Positions 8,461 to 16,555 are shown, counted from the first letter of the stretch. The stretch is 39,047 nt of DNA from Lachnospiraceae bacterium (GCA_017500935.1 JAFVXW010000049.1:1-39047); one strand, 5' to 3'. Notes: generated from the sequence alone by a model not told the origin. Numbers and translations are program-made.

Positions 8461-9825
8461 GTGAAACTTAAAAAAAGAACTTTTCAAAAAGCTGTCTTTG
8501 CAATTTGTATGATTCTGGTCGGTATGGCTTGTGCTTACACGCCGCAGTACAATCAAAACCGGACAGAATATCTGATGACTTTAGCTGCTGCACAAAATAC
8601 CGCAGAAAAACAGCAGGAATCAGAAGGTACAACCAGTCAGTTATACGCCCGTGCAGCAGTTCTTATGGATGCTGACAGCGGGCGTATTTTATTGGGAAAA
8701 CAGGAAAACGAATGGCTGCCAATGGCCAGCACAACAAAGATCATGACCTGTATTCTTGTTTTGGAAGAAGGCAATCCGGATGATATGATACCTGTTTCAT
8801 CCTATGCCGCCGGACAGCCCAGGGTGCATCTTGGGGTAAAAAAAGGAGAGTATTACAGGGCACAGGATCTTTTGTATTCCCTTATGCTGGAATCCCATAA
8901 CGATTCTGCAGTTGTTTTGGCAGAATATTATGGAAGCAAATGGGCAGGACTGTCTGCGGATATTGCGTCGCATTCCGGTGAGGAAAGCCAGAAAGCCGTG
9001 ACAGCCTTTGCTGCCAAAATGAATGAAAAAGCAAAAAAGATCGGATGTGAGGATACCTTTTTTGTGACACCCAACGGGCTGGACGGAGTTTTGCATTTTC
9101 GGGAAAACGGACAGGAAAAACAAAAAGAACATGTGACTACAGCTTCAGATCTTGCTGCCATCATGAAATACTGTGCCTGGGAATCGCCGGCGTCAGAGAA
9201 ATTTCTTGAGATTACACAGACAAGGTCATATACACTGTATAATTATAGAAAAAAAGAATCAGAAGAAGGATTTTTACAGGCAAACCGCGTTTTTAGCTGT
9301 CAGAATCATAATGCTTTTCTGGATATGATGGACGGTGTTGTCAGCGGGAAAACCGGTTTTACAGCAAAAGCCGGATACTGTTATGTGGGAGCGCTTGAAA
9401 AGGACGGAAAACGCTTTACGATCGCGCTGCTTGCATGCGGCTGGCCAAACAACAAAACCTGGAAATGGCATGACAGCAGAATTTTGCTGGAGTACGGTCT
9501 GAAACATTATGAAAAACAGGATCTTTTCTGTAAAACAGACTTAAAGGAGCTTCCCGTAAATCAAGGGCAGACGGCATATGTTATGACAAAAGTGAATGAA
9601 AAGAAGATTGAAAGACTGGTGGCAGACCATGACCGGGTCGAAGTGATTCTTGAAATGCCGGAAAGATTACAGGCACCGGTATCGGCAGGCGAAAAGGTTG
9701 GAGAGCAGAGATATTATATCAACGGAGAGCTCATTGAGACACTTTCAGTGGTCAGTGTTCAAAAATCGTTAAAAATAGACTATGTTTTTTGGGTGAAAAA
9801 AATTGTAAATCTGATTCTTTTGTGA
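8461..9825 (+). CDS. D-alanyl-D-alanine carboxypeptidase (S11), second copy
   Basis: A 454-residue S11 serine peptidase with an N-terminal signal or anchor (about residues 8-26). Its motifs are STTK (Ser90, Lys93), SHN (145-147) and KTGFT (Lys297). A C-terminal beta domain and an amphipathic end (FWVKKIVNLILL) follow. It has a longer linker between the second and third motifs than the copy at 4960. GTG start with GGAG 8 bases upstream. A carboxypeptidase gene near scpAB recalls Bacillus, where dacB, which acts on spore cortex, lies near scpA-scpB; a sporulation role is therefore plausible but inferred only from gene order. Confidence 0.9.
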   Translation: MKLKKRTFQKAVFAICMILVGMACAYTPQYNQNRTEYLMTLAAAQNTAEKQQESEGTTSQLYARAAVLMDADSGRILLGKQENEWLPMASTTKIMTCILVLEEGNPDDMIPVSSYAAGQPRVHLGVKKGEYYRAQDLLYSLMLESHNDSAVVLAEYYGSKWAGLSADIASHSGEESQKAVTAFAAKMNEKAKKIGCEDTFFVTPNGLDGVLHFRENGQEKQKEHVTTASDLAAIMKYCAWESPASEKFLEITQTRSYTLYNYRKKESEEGFLQANRVFSCQNHNAFLDMMDGVVSGKTGFTAKAGYCYVGALEKDGKRFTIALLACGWPNNKTWKWHDSRILLEYGLKHYEKQDLFCKTDLKELPVNQGQTAYVMTKVNEKKIERLVADHDRVEVILEMPERLQAPVSAGEKVGEQRYYINGELIETLSVVSVQKSLKIDYVFWVKKIVNLILL

Positions 9826-9886
9826 ATAATGCATAAAAAATGTCAATTTAAGGGAAGAAATTAGTCGCAGAAAATAAAAATTATGA

Positions 9887-9916
9887 TTGGCAGCATTGAC
9901 GGTTTCATGTTATACT
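9887..9916 (+). promoter_or_regulatory. promoter of the biotin-dependent decarboxylase operon
   Basis: TTGGCA (9887-9892), 18-bp spacer, TATACT (9911-9916). The leader is about 97 nt and can fold: CGAAG near 9925 pairs with CTTCG near 9970 around a TATATTTAAAATATA palindrome. No terminator is seen after the upstream gene in this 194-bp gap. Confidence 0.6.
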
Positions 9917-10019
9917 ACTAAGGTCGAAGGATTTGTGGTTTATATTTAAAATATACATAGCAATTCTTCGTCAAGATGGTTTATTTTATTTACCTAACTA
10001 TAAAACGGAGGGCCAAAAA

Positions 10020-11450
10020 ATGAGCAATACTTCAAAAGCGAGTCAAAGAATTGAAGCTTTACTCGACGCAAACAGTTTCGTTGAAATTGGTGCAAAGGTA
10101 ACTGCCAGAGCAACTGATTTTAATCTGAAACAGACAGAGACTCCTTCTGACGGCGTAATCACCGGCTACGGAGTTATCGATGGCAATCTTGTGTATGTTT
10201 ACAGCCAGGATGCATCTGTATTAGGCGGAAGCATCGGTGAAATGCATGCAAAGAAGATTGTTAACCTCTATAACCTGGCAATGAAGACAGGTGCACCTGT
10301 GATCGGTCTGATCGATTCCGCAGGCTTAAGACTTCAGGAAGCTACCGATGCATTAAACGGCTTTGGTGAGATCTACTTAAAGCAGACTCTTGCAAGCGGC
10401 GTTATCCCTCAGATCACTGCGATCTTTGGCAACTGCGGCGGCGGTCTGGCTGTGATCCCTACCCTGACCGACTTCACCTTCATGGAAGGCAAGAAAGCTA
10501 AGCTGTTTGTAAATGCTCCCAATGCATTAGACGGCAACACTGTTGAAAAGTGTGACACCGCATCTGCAGCATTTCAGAGCGAAGAAGCAGGTATCGTTGA
10601 TGTGATCGGCGAAGAAGCTGACATTCTTTCCCAGATTCGTGAACTGATCTGCATGATCCCCGGCAACAACGAAGACAACGACGCATATGCGGAATGCACC
10701 GATGATCTCAACAGAGTAAATCCTGAGATCGAAGGCTGTGTTGGTGATACTTCCGTAGCACTTTCCCTGATCGCTGACGACAACAACTTCTTTGAAGTTA
10801 AGGGCGCATACGCAAAAGATATGGTTACCGGCTTTATCAAGTTAAACGGCATGACCGTTGGTGCTGTTGCAAACAGAAGCGAAGTACTTGATGAAGAAGG
10901 CAAGGCAGCTGAGAAGTTCGGTGAAGTTCTCACTGTTAAGGGCTGTGAAAAGGCTGCAGAATTCGTAAACTTCTGTGATGCTTTCGGCATTCCCGTACTG
11001 ACCCTGACCAATGTTAAGGGCTATGAAGCTACCAAGTGTTCCGAAAAGAACATCGCTAAGGCAGCTGCTAAGCTTACCTATGCATTTGCAAACGCTACCG
11101 TTCCCAAGGTAAACGTAGTGATCGGCAAGGCATACGGCTCTGCATATGTAGCTATGAACTCCAAGGCAATCGGCGCAGACATGACCTATGCATGGCCCAA
11201 CGCTGAAATCGGCACCATGGACGCTAAACTTGCAGCAAAGATTATCTGCGACGGCAAAGACAGCGCAGCAATTGATGCTTGTGCAGCTGAATATGCTAAG
11301 CTGCAGACCTCCGCAGAAAGCGCAGCAAAGAGAGGTTATGTAGATACCGTGATCGAAGCTGCTGACACCAGAAAATATGTGATCGGCGCATTTGAAATGC
11401 TGTTTACAAAGAGAGAAGATCGTCCTGCAAAGAAACACGGCACTATTTAA
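10020..11450 (+). CDS. CoA-ester-type carboxyltransferase (MmdA/12S-like), substrate unknown
   Basis: A 476-residue crotonase-fold carboxyltransferase of the PccB/MmdA/GcdA family, which moves CO2 between a CoA ester and biotin. Both halves carry the oxyanion-hole glycine stretches: GNCGGGLAVIPTLTDF in the N half and GKAYGSAYVAMNSK plus YAWPNAEIGTM in the C half. Compared with PccB/MmdA, the usual DVPGFLPG...GG..RHGAK substrate loop is replaced by NVKGYEATKCSEKNIAKAAAK, and YGGAY has become YGSAY, so the acyl substrate may differ. The frame opens at 9933, but the ATG at 10020 behind GGAGGG is the start. It is the first gene of a five-gene operon with OadG, biotin-carrier, OadB and OadA homologues. 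No biotin carboxylase gene is present, so it works as a decarboxylase or transcarboxylase rather than a carboxylase. Confidence 0.85.
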   Translation: MSNTSKASQRIEALLDANSFVEIGAKVTARATDFNLKQTETPSDGVITGYGVIDGNLVYVYSQDASVLGGSIGEMHAKKIVNLYNLAMKTGAPVIGLIDSAGLRLQEATDALNGFGEIYLKQTLASGVIPQITAIFGNCGGGLAVIPTLTDFTFMEGKKAKLFVNAPNALDGNTVEKCDTASAAFQSEEAGIVDVIGEEADILSQIRELICMIPGNNEDNDAYAECTDDLNRVNPEIEGCVGDTSVALSLIADDNNFFEVKGAYAKDMVTGFIKLNGMTVGAVANRSEVLDEEGKAAEKFGEVLTVKGCEKAAEFVNFCDAFGIPVLTLTNVKGYEATKCSEKNIAKAAAKLTYAFANATVPKVNVVIGKAYGSAYVAMNSKAIGADMTYAWPNAEIGTMDAKLAAKIICDGKDSAAIDACAAEYAKLQTSAESAAKRGYVDTVIEAADTRKYVIGAFEMLFTKREDRPAKKHGTI

Positions 11451-11468
11451 GAAAGGAAGATACTTAAT

Positions 11469-12212
11469 ATGAAAAAATTTCTCTTAGTATTAGGTATGGC
11501 AGCCTGCATCTTTGGTATGAGCGTGTTCGGACAGACAACTGTTTATGCATCCACTTCCTCTGAAGCAATCACGGAAGAAGAAGCAATGACCAATGCAGTT
11601 GGCTTTGCAGAACAGATGAATGAAATCGTTGCTTCCGGTATGGTAGAACAGTATCAGGGTTATGATGAGCTTTATTCAAGCCTTACTTCCTGGGAATCTG
11701 CTCTGGAAGAAATCGGTGAATATCAGGGAATCCTGAGCGCTGAAGGCAGCGTAAGCGGCGATCTGCTTACTATCAATGCTGTTGTTGACGGTACTGTAAA
11801 AGATGCAGATATGACGATCGTGGTTAATCATGTGGAAGGTGCTATCGTAAGCATCGACACCACTCCCCAGAAGACCTTTGGTGAACTGATGACCAACGCA
11901 GCGCTCAATACCCTTCTTGGTATGGGTACCGTATTTGTAGTGCTGATCCTGATCGCATGGCTGATCAGCCTGTTTAAATTAATTCCTTCTATCCAGGAGA
12001 AATTCTCCGGTAAGAAGAAAGCGGAAGCTCCCAAGGCAGCACCCGCTCCTGTCGCTGCAGCTCCTGTAGTGGAAGAAGCAGAAGAAGTGGACGACCTTGA
12101 GCTGATCGCTGTAATCGCAGCTGCGATCGCAGCAAGCGAAGGTGCAGCAAGCACCGACGGTTTCGTAGTAAGAAGCGTAAGACGCCGCGGAACCAAATGG
12201 CAGAAAGCCTGA
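11469..12212 (+). CDS. OadG-family subunit with an exported N-terminal domain
   Basis: 247 residues. A signal peptide (1-27, cleavage likely after VYA) leads into an acidic extracytoplasmic domain (about 30-135) resembling small cystatin-like folds. A transmembrane helix follows (about 147-170, LLGMGTVFVVLILIAWLIS), then an Ala/Pro linker and the OadG/MmdD-like tail ELIAVIAAAIAASEG...FVVRSVRRRG. Classical OadG is only about 80-90 residues and consists of the last two parts; it holds the decarboxylase complex together at the membrane. The exported domain is therefore an addition. The gene lies 18 bp behind the carboxyltransferase with AAGGAAG before its ATG. Confidence 0.82.
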   Translation: MKKFLLVLGMAACIFGMSVFGQTTVYASTSSEAITEEEAMTNAVGFAEQMNEIVASGMVEQYQGYDELYSSLTSWESALEEIGEYQGILSAEGSVSGDLLTINAVVDGTVKDADMTIVVNHVEGAIVSIDTTPQKTFGELMTNAALNTLLGMGTVFVVLILIAWLISLFKLIPSIQEKFSGKKKAEAPKAAPAPVAAAPVVEEAEEVDDLELIAVIAAAIAASEGAASTDGFVVRSVRRRGTKWQKA

Positions 12213-12252
12213 CTATTAATCAAAGATAAAGAATCCACAGGAGGAATCTATA

Positions 12253-12636
12253 ATGAAAACTTATACCATTACCGTTAATGGCAACGTATATGAAGTAGTA
12301 GTAGAAGAAGGCGCTGGCGCTCCCGCAGCAGCACCTGTTGCAGCACCCAAGGCAGCACCCAAGGCTCCCGTTGCAGCTCCTAAGGCAGCAGCTCCCAAAG
12401 CAGCAGCTCCCGCAGCAGCTGGCGGCATCAAGGTAGAAGCTGGTGCAGCTGGTAAAGTATTCAAGATCGATGCAGCTGTAGGACAGGCTGTTAAATCCGG
12501 CGATCCCGTTGTTACCATCGAAGCTATGAAGATGGAAATCCCCGTTGTTGCTCCTCAGGACGGTATTGTTGCAAGCATCAACGTTGCAGTTGGCGATGCA
12601 GTAGAAGCTGGTACCTTACTTGCAACTTTAAACTAA
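12253..12636 (+). CDS. biotin carboxyl carrier protein of the decarboxylase
   Basis: 127 residues. A short N-terminal beta element is followed by an Ala/Pro/Lys-rich flexible linker (about 20-57) and a biotinyl domain with the attachment motif EAMKMEIP; Lys93 should carry biotin. This is the MmdC / 1.3S type, not AccB. It shuttles carboxyl groups between the soluble carboxyltransferase(s) and the membrane beta subunit. GGAGG precedes the ATG. The linker uses a narrow set of Ala and Pro codons, giving a repetitive GCAGCACCC/AAGGCAGCA DNA pattern. Confidence 0.95.
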   Translation: MKTYTITVNGNVYEVVVEEGAGAPAAAPVAAPKAAPKAPVAAPKAAAPKAAAPAAAGGIKVEAGAAGKVFKIDAAVGQAVKSGDPVVTIEAMKMEIPVVAPQDGIVASINVAVGDAVEAGTLLATLN

Positions 12637-12686
12637 TCGGATCTCAGTGAGAACCGTTATCTGTAAACTCACAGGAGGTCAAAAAA

Positions 12687-13838
12687 ATGGATTATATTGT
12701 TAATACATTGGACAACCTGATTCATCAGACAGCATTTTTCAATATGACTTTTGGAAATGTTATCATGATCTTAGTGGCTTGTATTTTCCTGTATCTGGCG
12801 ATTGCCAAGGGATTTGAGCCGCTGCTTCTGGTTCCAATCGCATTCGGTATGCTGCTTGTTAATATCTATCCTGATATTATGGCAGCACCTGAAGATACTT
12901 CTTCAGGTGTAGGCGGCTTACTGTATTACTTCTTCTTACTGGATGAATGGGCAATCCTGCCTTCCCTGATCTTCATGGGCGTAGGTGCGATGACAGACTT
13001 CGGTCCCCTTATTGCTAACCCCAAGAGCTTCCTTCTGGGAGCATCTGCTCAGTTTGGTATTTTTGCAGCATACTTTGGCGCGATCGCACTTGGCTTTAAC
13101 GACAAGGCTGCAGCTGCAATCTCCATCATCGGCGGTGCGGACGGTCCTACATCCATCTTCCTTGCAGGTAAGCTCGGACAGACTTCTCTGCTTGGACCTA
13201 TCGCAGTAGCAGCATATTCCTATATGTCTCTGGTGCCGATCATTCAGCCCCCGATCATGAAGCTGCTTACTACCGAAGAAGAAAGAAAGATCAAGATGGG
13301 TCAGCTTCGTCCTGTATCCCAGCTTGAAAAGATTCTGTTCCCTATCATTGTTACCATCGTTGTATGTCTGATCCTGCCTACCACAGCTCCCCTTGTTGGT
13401 ATGCTGATGTTAGGTAACCTGTTCCGTGAATGTGGTGTTGTAAGACAGCTTACCGATACCGCTTCCAACGCACTGATGTACATCGTAGTTATCCTGCTTG
13501 GTACTTCCGTTGGTGCTACCACCAGCGCAGAAGCATTCCTGAACATGGATACCATCAAGATCGTAGTTTTAGGTCTGATCGCATTCGCATTCGGTACTGC
13601 TGCAGGTGTTATCTTTGGTAAGATCATGTGCAAGCTTTCCGGCGGCAAGATCAATCCTCTGATCGGTTCCGCAGGTGTATCTGCAGTTCCTATGGCTGCA
13701 CGTGTATCCCAGAAGGTTGGCGCACAGTCCGATCCTACCAACTTCCTGCTGATGCATGCTATGGGTCCCAACGTTGCAGGTGTTATCGGTACCGCAGTTG
13801 CTGCAGGTACTTTCATGGCGATCTTCGGTGTATTCTAA
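12687..13838 (+). CDS. oadB: sodium ion-translocating decarboxylase beta subunit
   Basis: A 383-residue polytopic membrane protein that decarboxylates carboxybiotin and pumps Na+ outward. Diagnostic segments are SLIFMGVGAMTDFGPLIANP, the Na+-site GGADGPTS (Asp152, equivalent to the essential Asp of Klebsiella OadB), MARVSQKVG-like AARVSQKVGAQSDPTNFLLMHAMGPNVAG, and a C-terminal GTAVAAGTFMAIFGVF. Length and motifs fit both OadB and MmdB. AGGAGG before the ATG; it sits between the biotin carrier and the OadA-type subunit in the same operon. Confidence 0.95.
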   Translation: MDYIVNTLDNLIHQTAFFNMTFGNVIMILVACIFLYLAIAKGFEPLLLVPIAFGMLLVNIYPDIMAAPEDTSSGVGGLLYYFFLLDEWAILPSLIFMGVGAMTDFGPLIANPKSFLLGASAQFGIFAAYFGAIALGFNDKAAAAISIIGGADGPTSIFLAGKLGQTSLLGPIAVAAYSYMSLVPIIQPPIMKLLTTEEERKIKMGQLRPVSQLEKILFPIIVTIVVCLILPTTAPLVGMLMLGNLFRECGVVRQLTDTASNALMYIVVILLGTSVGATTSAEAFLNMDTIKIVVLGLIAFAFGTAAGVIFGKIMCKLSGGKINPLIGSAGVSAVPMAARVSQKVGAQSDPTNFLLMHAMGPNVAGVIGTAVAAGTFMAIFGVF

Positions 13839-13878
13839 ACCGGGGTCCGATACTTAAAATTCAATGGAGGTTCATACA

Positions 13879-15285
13879 ATGGCTGAACATAAACCGATTA
13901 AAATTACGGAAACCATTCTTCGTGACGCGCATCAGTCTCTGATCGCAACCAGAATGCCTACCGAATTAATGCTTCCCATCGTAGAAAAGATGGATAAAGT
14001 TGGCTATCATTCCGTAGAATGCTGGGGTGGTGCAACTTTCGATGCTTCCCTTCGTTTCTTAAAAGAAGATCCGTGGGACAGACTTCGTAAATTACGTGAC
14101 GGCTTCAAAAACACCAAGCTGCAGATGCTGCTTCGCGGCCAGAACATTCTGGGTTACCGTCACTATGCAGATGACGTTGTTACTTACTTCGTAGAGAAGT
14201 CCGTAGCAAACGGTATCGACATCATCAGAATTTTCGACTGCTTAAACGACCTTAGAAACGTTGAATGTGCAGTTAAGGCTTGTAACAAGGAAAAGGCACA
14301 CGCTCAGATCGCGCTGTCTTACACCCTTGGCGATGCTTACACTCTGGATTACTGGATGAACATCGCAAAAGAAATCGAAGAAATGGGCGCTGACTCCATC
14401 TGTATCAAGGATATGGCTGGTCTGCTCGTTCCTTACAAGGCAAGCGAACTGGTATCCGCTATGAAGAGCGCTACCAAGCTTCCTATCCAGCTGCACACCC
14501 ACTACACCTCCGGTGTAGCTTCCATGACCTACTTAAAGGCTGTAGAAGCAGGCGTAGACGTAATCGACTGTGCTATGTCTCCTTTCGCACTGGGAACTTC
14601 CCAGCCTGCTACCGAAGTTATGGCAGAAACCTTCAGAGATACCCCTTGGGATCCTAACTACGATCAGAACCTGCTTGCAGAAATCGCTGACTACTTCCGT
14701 CCTTTCAGAGAAGAGTGCTTAAAGAGCGGTCTGCTTGATCCTAAGGTTATGGGCGTTAACATCAAGACTCTGCTTTACCAGGTACCCGGCGGTATGCTTT
14801 CCAACATGGTTAGCCAGCTGAAAGAACAGAACGCAAGCGACAAGTACGATGCAGTGCTTCAGGAAATCCCCAGAGTACGTAAAGACTTCGGTGAACCCCC
14901 GCTTGTTACTCCTTCTTCTCAGATCGTTGGTACCCAGGCTGTATTTAACGTTCTTCTTGGCGAAAGATACAAAATGGCTACCGGTGAAACCAAAGACCTG
15001 CTTTCCGGTAAGTATGGTCAGACCGTTAAGCCTTTCAATGCAGAAGTGCAGAAGAAGGTTATCGGTGACAAGGAAGTTATCACCTGCCGTCCTGCAGATC
15101 TGATTCCTAACGAACTGGATAAGATCGAAGCAGAAATGAAACAGTGGAAACAGCAGGATGAAGACGTTCTGTCTTACGCACTGTTCCCTCAGGTAGCTGT
15201 AGATTACTTCAAGTATCGTCAGGCTCAGCAGGAAAAGGTTGATATGACCCAGGCTGACACCAAGAATGCAGCATACCCTGTATAA
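13879..15285 (+). CDS. oadA: oxaloacetate/pyruvate-type carboxyltransferase (OadA/5S-like, no biotin domain)
   Basis: A 468-residue TIM-barrel carboxyltransferase of the OadA / PycB / transcarboxylase-5S family. Visible active-site elements are TILRDAHQS (Asp16, metal), LRGQNILGYRHY, IRIFDCLND, CIKDMAGL (Lys177, normally carbamylated) and LHTHYTSG (His206 and His208, metal). The conserved post-barrel domain is present, but the protein stops before any biotinyl domain, so it must use the separate carrier encoded upstream. The frame also opens at 13864, but the GGAGG there (13866-13870) is the ribosome site for the ATG at 13879. It is the last gene of the operon and is followed by a strong terminator. 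Confidence 0.93.
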   Translation: MAEHKPIKITETILRDAHQSLIATRMPTELMLPIVEKMDKVGYHSVECWGGATFDASLRFLKEDPWDRLRKLRDGFKNTKLQMLLRGQNILGYRHYADDVVTYFVEKSVANGIDIIRIFDCLNDLRNVECAVKACNKEKAHAQIALSYTLGDAYTLDYWMNIAKEIEEMGADSICIKDMAGLLVPYKASELVSAMKSATKLPIQLHTHYTSGVASMTYLKAVEAGVDVIDCAMSPFALGTSQPATEVMAETFRDTPWDPNYDQNLLAEIADYFRPFREECLKSGLLDPKVMGVNIKTLLYQVPGGMLSNMVSQLKEQNASDKYDAVLQEIPRVRKDFGEPPLVTPSSQIVGTQAVFNVLLGERYKMATGETKDLLSGKYGQTVKPFNAEVQKKVIGDKEVITCRPADLIPNELDKIEAEMKQWKQQDEDVLSYALFPQVAVDYFKYRQAQQEKVDMTQADTKNAAYPV

Positions 15286-15301
15286 TTAAATCTTAAAAAT
15301 T

Positions 15302-15346
15302 ACAGCCGCAGTAAGATGAAATTCATCAGCTGCGGCTGTTTTTTTA
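15302..15346 (+). terminator. rho-independent terminator of the decarboxylase operon
   Basis: ACAGCCGCAG (15302-15311) pairs with CTGCGGCTGT (15330-15339) around an inner GATGA/TCATC stem, followed by a T run. The T run is also the first arm of the palindrome that follows. Confidence 0.93.
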
Positions 15347-15383
15347 TACGATAGGAAACAAAGTTTCCTATCGTATAAAAAAA
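15339..15383. repeat. perfect 21-bp palindrome
   Basis: The arms 15339-15359 and 15363-15383 are perfect reverse complements (core ATACGATAGGAAAC) with a three-base AAA loop. One end has a T run and the other an A run, so it would act as a terminator hairpin on either strand. It lies between the operon terminator and the GC-rich folding cassette and looks like the edge of a small inserted or dispersed element. Confidence 0.85.
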
Positions 15384-15389
15384 CGTTTA

Positions 15390-15488
15390 TGCGCACTCGC
15401 GCGTGCGGTAAATGTTGCCTTGCGGCAAGCCGCGCATGCGATTACAATCGCTTAGACGCGGAGTGTGCGCAAGGCGCACACTATTTTT
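15390..15488 (+). other. GC-rich structured intergenic cassette (candidate ncRNA or dispersed repeat)
   Basis: A non-coding stretch that folds into a branched structure. The outer stem is TGCGCACTC (15390-15398) with GAGTGTGCGCA (15461-15471). An inner arm pairs GTGCGG (15403-15408) with CCGCGC (15430-15435) and is capped by TTGCC-TTGC-GGCAA (15415-15428). A second arm is GCGATT-AC-AATCGC (15438-15451). The 3' strand of the outer stem can instead form GTGTGCGC-AAG-GCGCACAC (15463-15481), followed by TATTTTT, a terminator-like hairpin. Base composition is far richer in GC than the flanks. No ORF, and no promoter is evident inside. Confidence 0.6.
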
Positions 15489-15515
15489 AACATCTTTTTG
15501 GGAGTCTATTTGTGG

Positions 15516-15544
15516 TTGACATGCAACTTTGGAAACAGTAAAAT
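15516..15544 (+). promoter_or_regulatory. promoter of the RpiR regulator operon
   Basis: TTGACA (15516-15521), 17-bp spacer, TAAAAT (15539-15544). The leader to the regulator's ATG is about 50 nt. The promoter lies downstream of the structured cassette, so the cassette is not part of this transcript. Confidence 0.75.
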
Positions 15545-15601
15545 GTGTTTATATGAAAAAGTCTGTCTTTTTAGTGACAGCAGACGGATAAAGGATGGCG
15601 T

Positions 15602-16555
15602 ATGGAAAACAAGAACGATATCATTACAAGGATAAATGAAAGATTTCCAAAGATGAGCAAGGGGCATCGTGCGATTGCCTCCTTTATCTGTGAACATGAT
15701 GATCTGGCAGCTTTTATGACCGCTGCTGAAATCGGTGAAAGGCTTGGGATCAGCGAATCTACAGTGGTTCGTTTTGCAGCATCCATTGGTTACAAAGGCT
15801 TTCCGCAGATGCAGAAGGCGCTGGCAGAACGGGTGAAAGGCAAATTGAATGCTGTGGAGACCATGGATATCAAGTATGCCGGAAGAACCCAGTCGGAAAT
15901 CCTTATTTCTGTTTTAAACAGCGATATGGATAAGATCAAGCATACCATAGATCATCTTGATCCGGTGGCATTTGAAACCGCTGTGGACCTGATCATGGAA
16001 GCAAAAAATGTTTATATTTTCGGTGTCAGAAGCTGTGAACCGCTCGCGGGATTTCTTGCATTTTATCTGAATATGATCCGCAGCAATATCATTCAGATAA
16101 AGACAAACAGCACCAGTGAATTCTTAGAACAGATGCTGAGAATTGATGAACATGACTGTATCATCGGTATCAGTTTCCCCAGATACTCCATGCGTACCCT
16201 AAAGGCGATGGAATTTGCCAATGACAGAAGTGCGAAGGTGATCACGATCACGGACAGCGCGCATTCCCCCATGAATCTGTATTCTTCCTGCAATCTGCTG
16301 GCAAGAAGTGACATGGTTTCCATAGTGGATTCTCTGGTAGCTCCCCTGTCTGTCATCAATGCGCTGATCGTAGCAATCTGCTTAAAACATCCTGATCAGG
16401 TGAAGCAGAATCTGCAGATGTTGGAAGAAGCGTGGAATAATTATCAGGTATACTTAAACGACGAGATTAATTTTATGAATGAGGAGACTATGCTGGTCAA
16501 TCCCTTTGAAAAGGATGAAACCGGTATGGAATTGGATGAAAAAATAGATGAGTAA
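15602..16555 (+). CDS. MurR/RpiR-family transcriptional regulator
   Basis: 317 residues. The N-terminal RpiR helix-turn-helix (about 1-77) contains the typical AEIGERLGISESTVVRFAASIGYKGF recognition region. A SIS sugar-phosphate-binding domain (about 125-265, with NVYIFGVRSCEPLAGFLAFYL and IIGISFPRYSMRTLKAMEFA) and an acidic tail follow. Such proteins normally sense phosphosugars and control sugar or amino-sugar genes. Here the gene overlaps a flavoprotein gene (ATGAGTAA), with cmk, ispH and rpsA behind, so the target is not obvious from the neighbours. ATG start after AAAGGATGG. Confidence 0.92.
   Translation: MENKNDIITRINERFPKMSKGHRAIASFICEHDDLAAFMTAAEIGERLGISESTVVRFAASIGYKGFPQMQKALAERVKGKLNAVETMDIKYAGRTQSEILISVLNSDMDKIKHTIDHLDPVAFETAVDLIMEAKNVYIFGVRSCEPLAGFLAFYLNMIRSNIIQIKTNSTSEFLEQMLRIDEHDCIIGISFPRYSMRTLKAMEFANDRSAKVITITDSAHSPMNLYSSCNLLARSDMVSIVDSLVAPLSVINALIVAICLKHPDQVKQNLQMLEEAWNNYQVYLNDEINFMNEETMLVNPFEKDETGMELDEKIDE

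Noticed and set aside
12300-12425. Tandem repeat in the biotin-carrier gene
   Set aside because: The GCAGCACCC/AAGGCAGCA pattern is the coding of the Ala/Pro/Lys linker, a normal feature of biotin carriers.
10020-15285. Complete pyruvate or propionyl-CoA carboxylase
   Set aside because: No biotin carboxylase (ATP-grasp) gene is present, and the membrane beta subunit is, so the operon fits a decarboxylase or transcarboxylase pump.
15390-15488. Riboswitch controlling the RpiR gene
   Set aside because: A good promoter at 15516-15544 lies after the cassette, so the cassette is not in that gene's leader. It was kept only as a structured element of unknown role.
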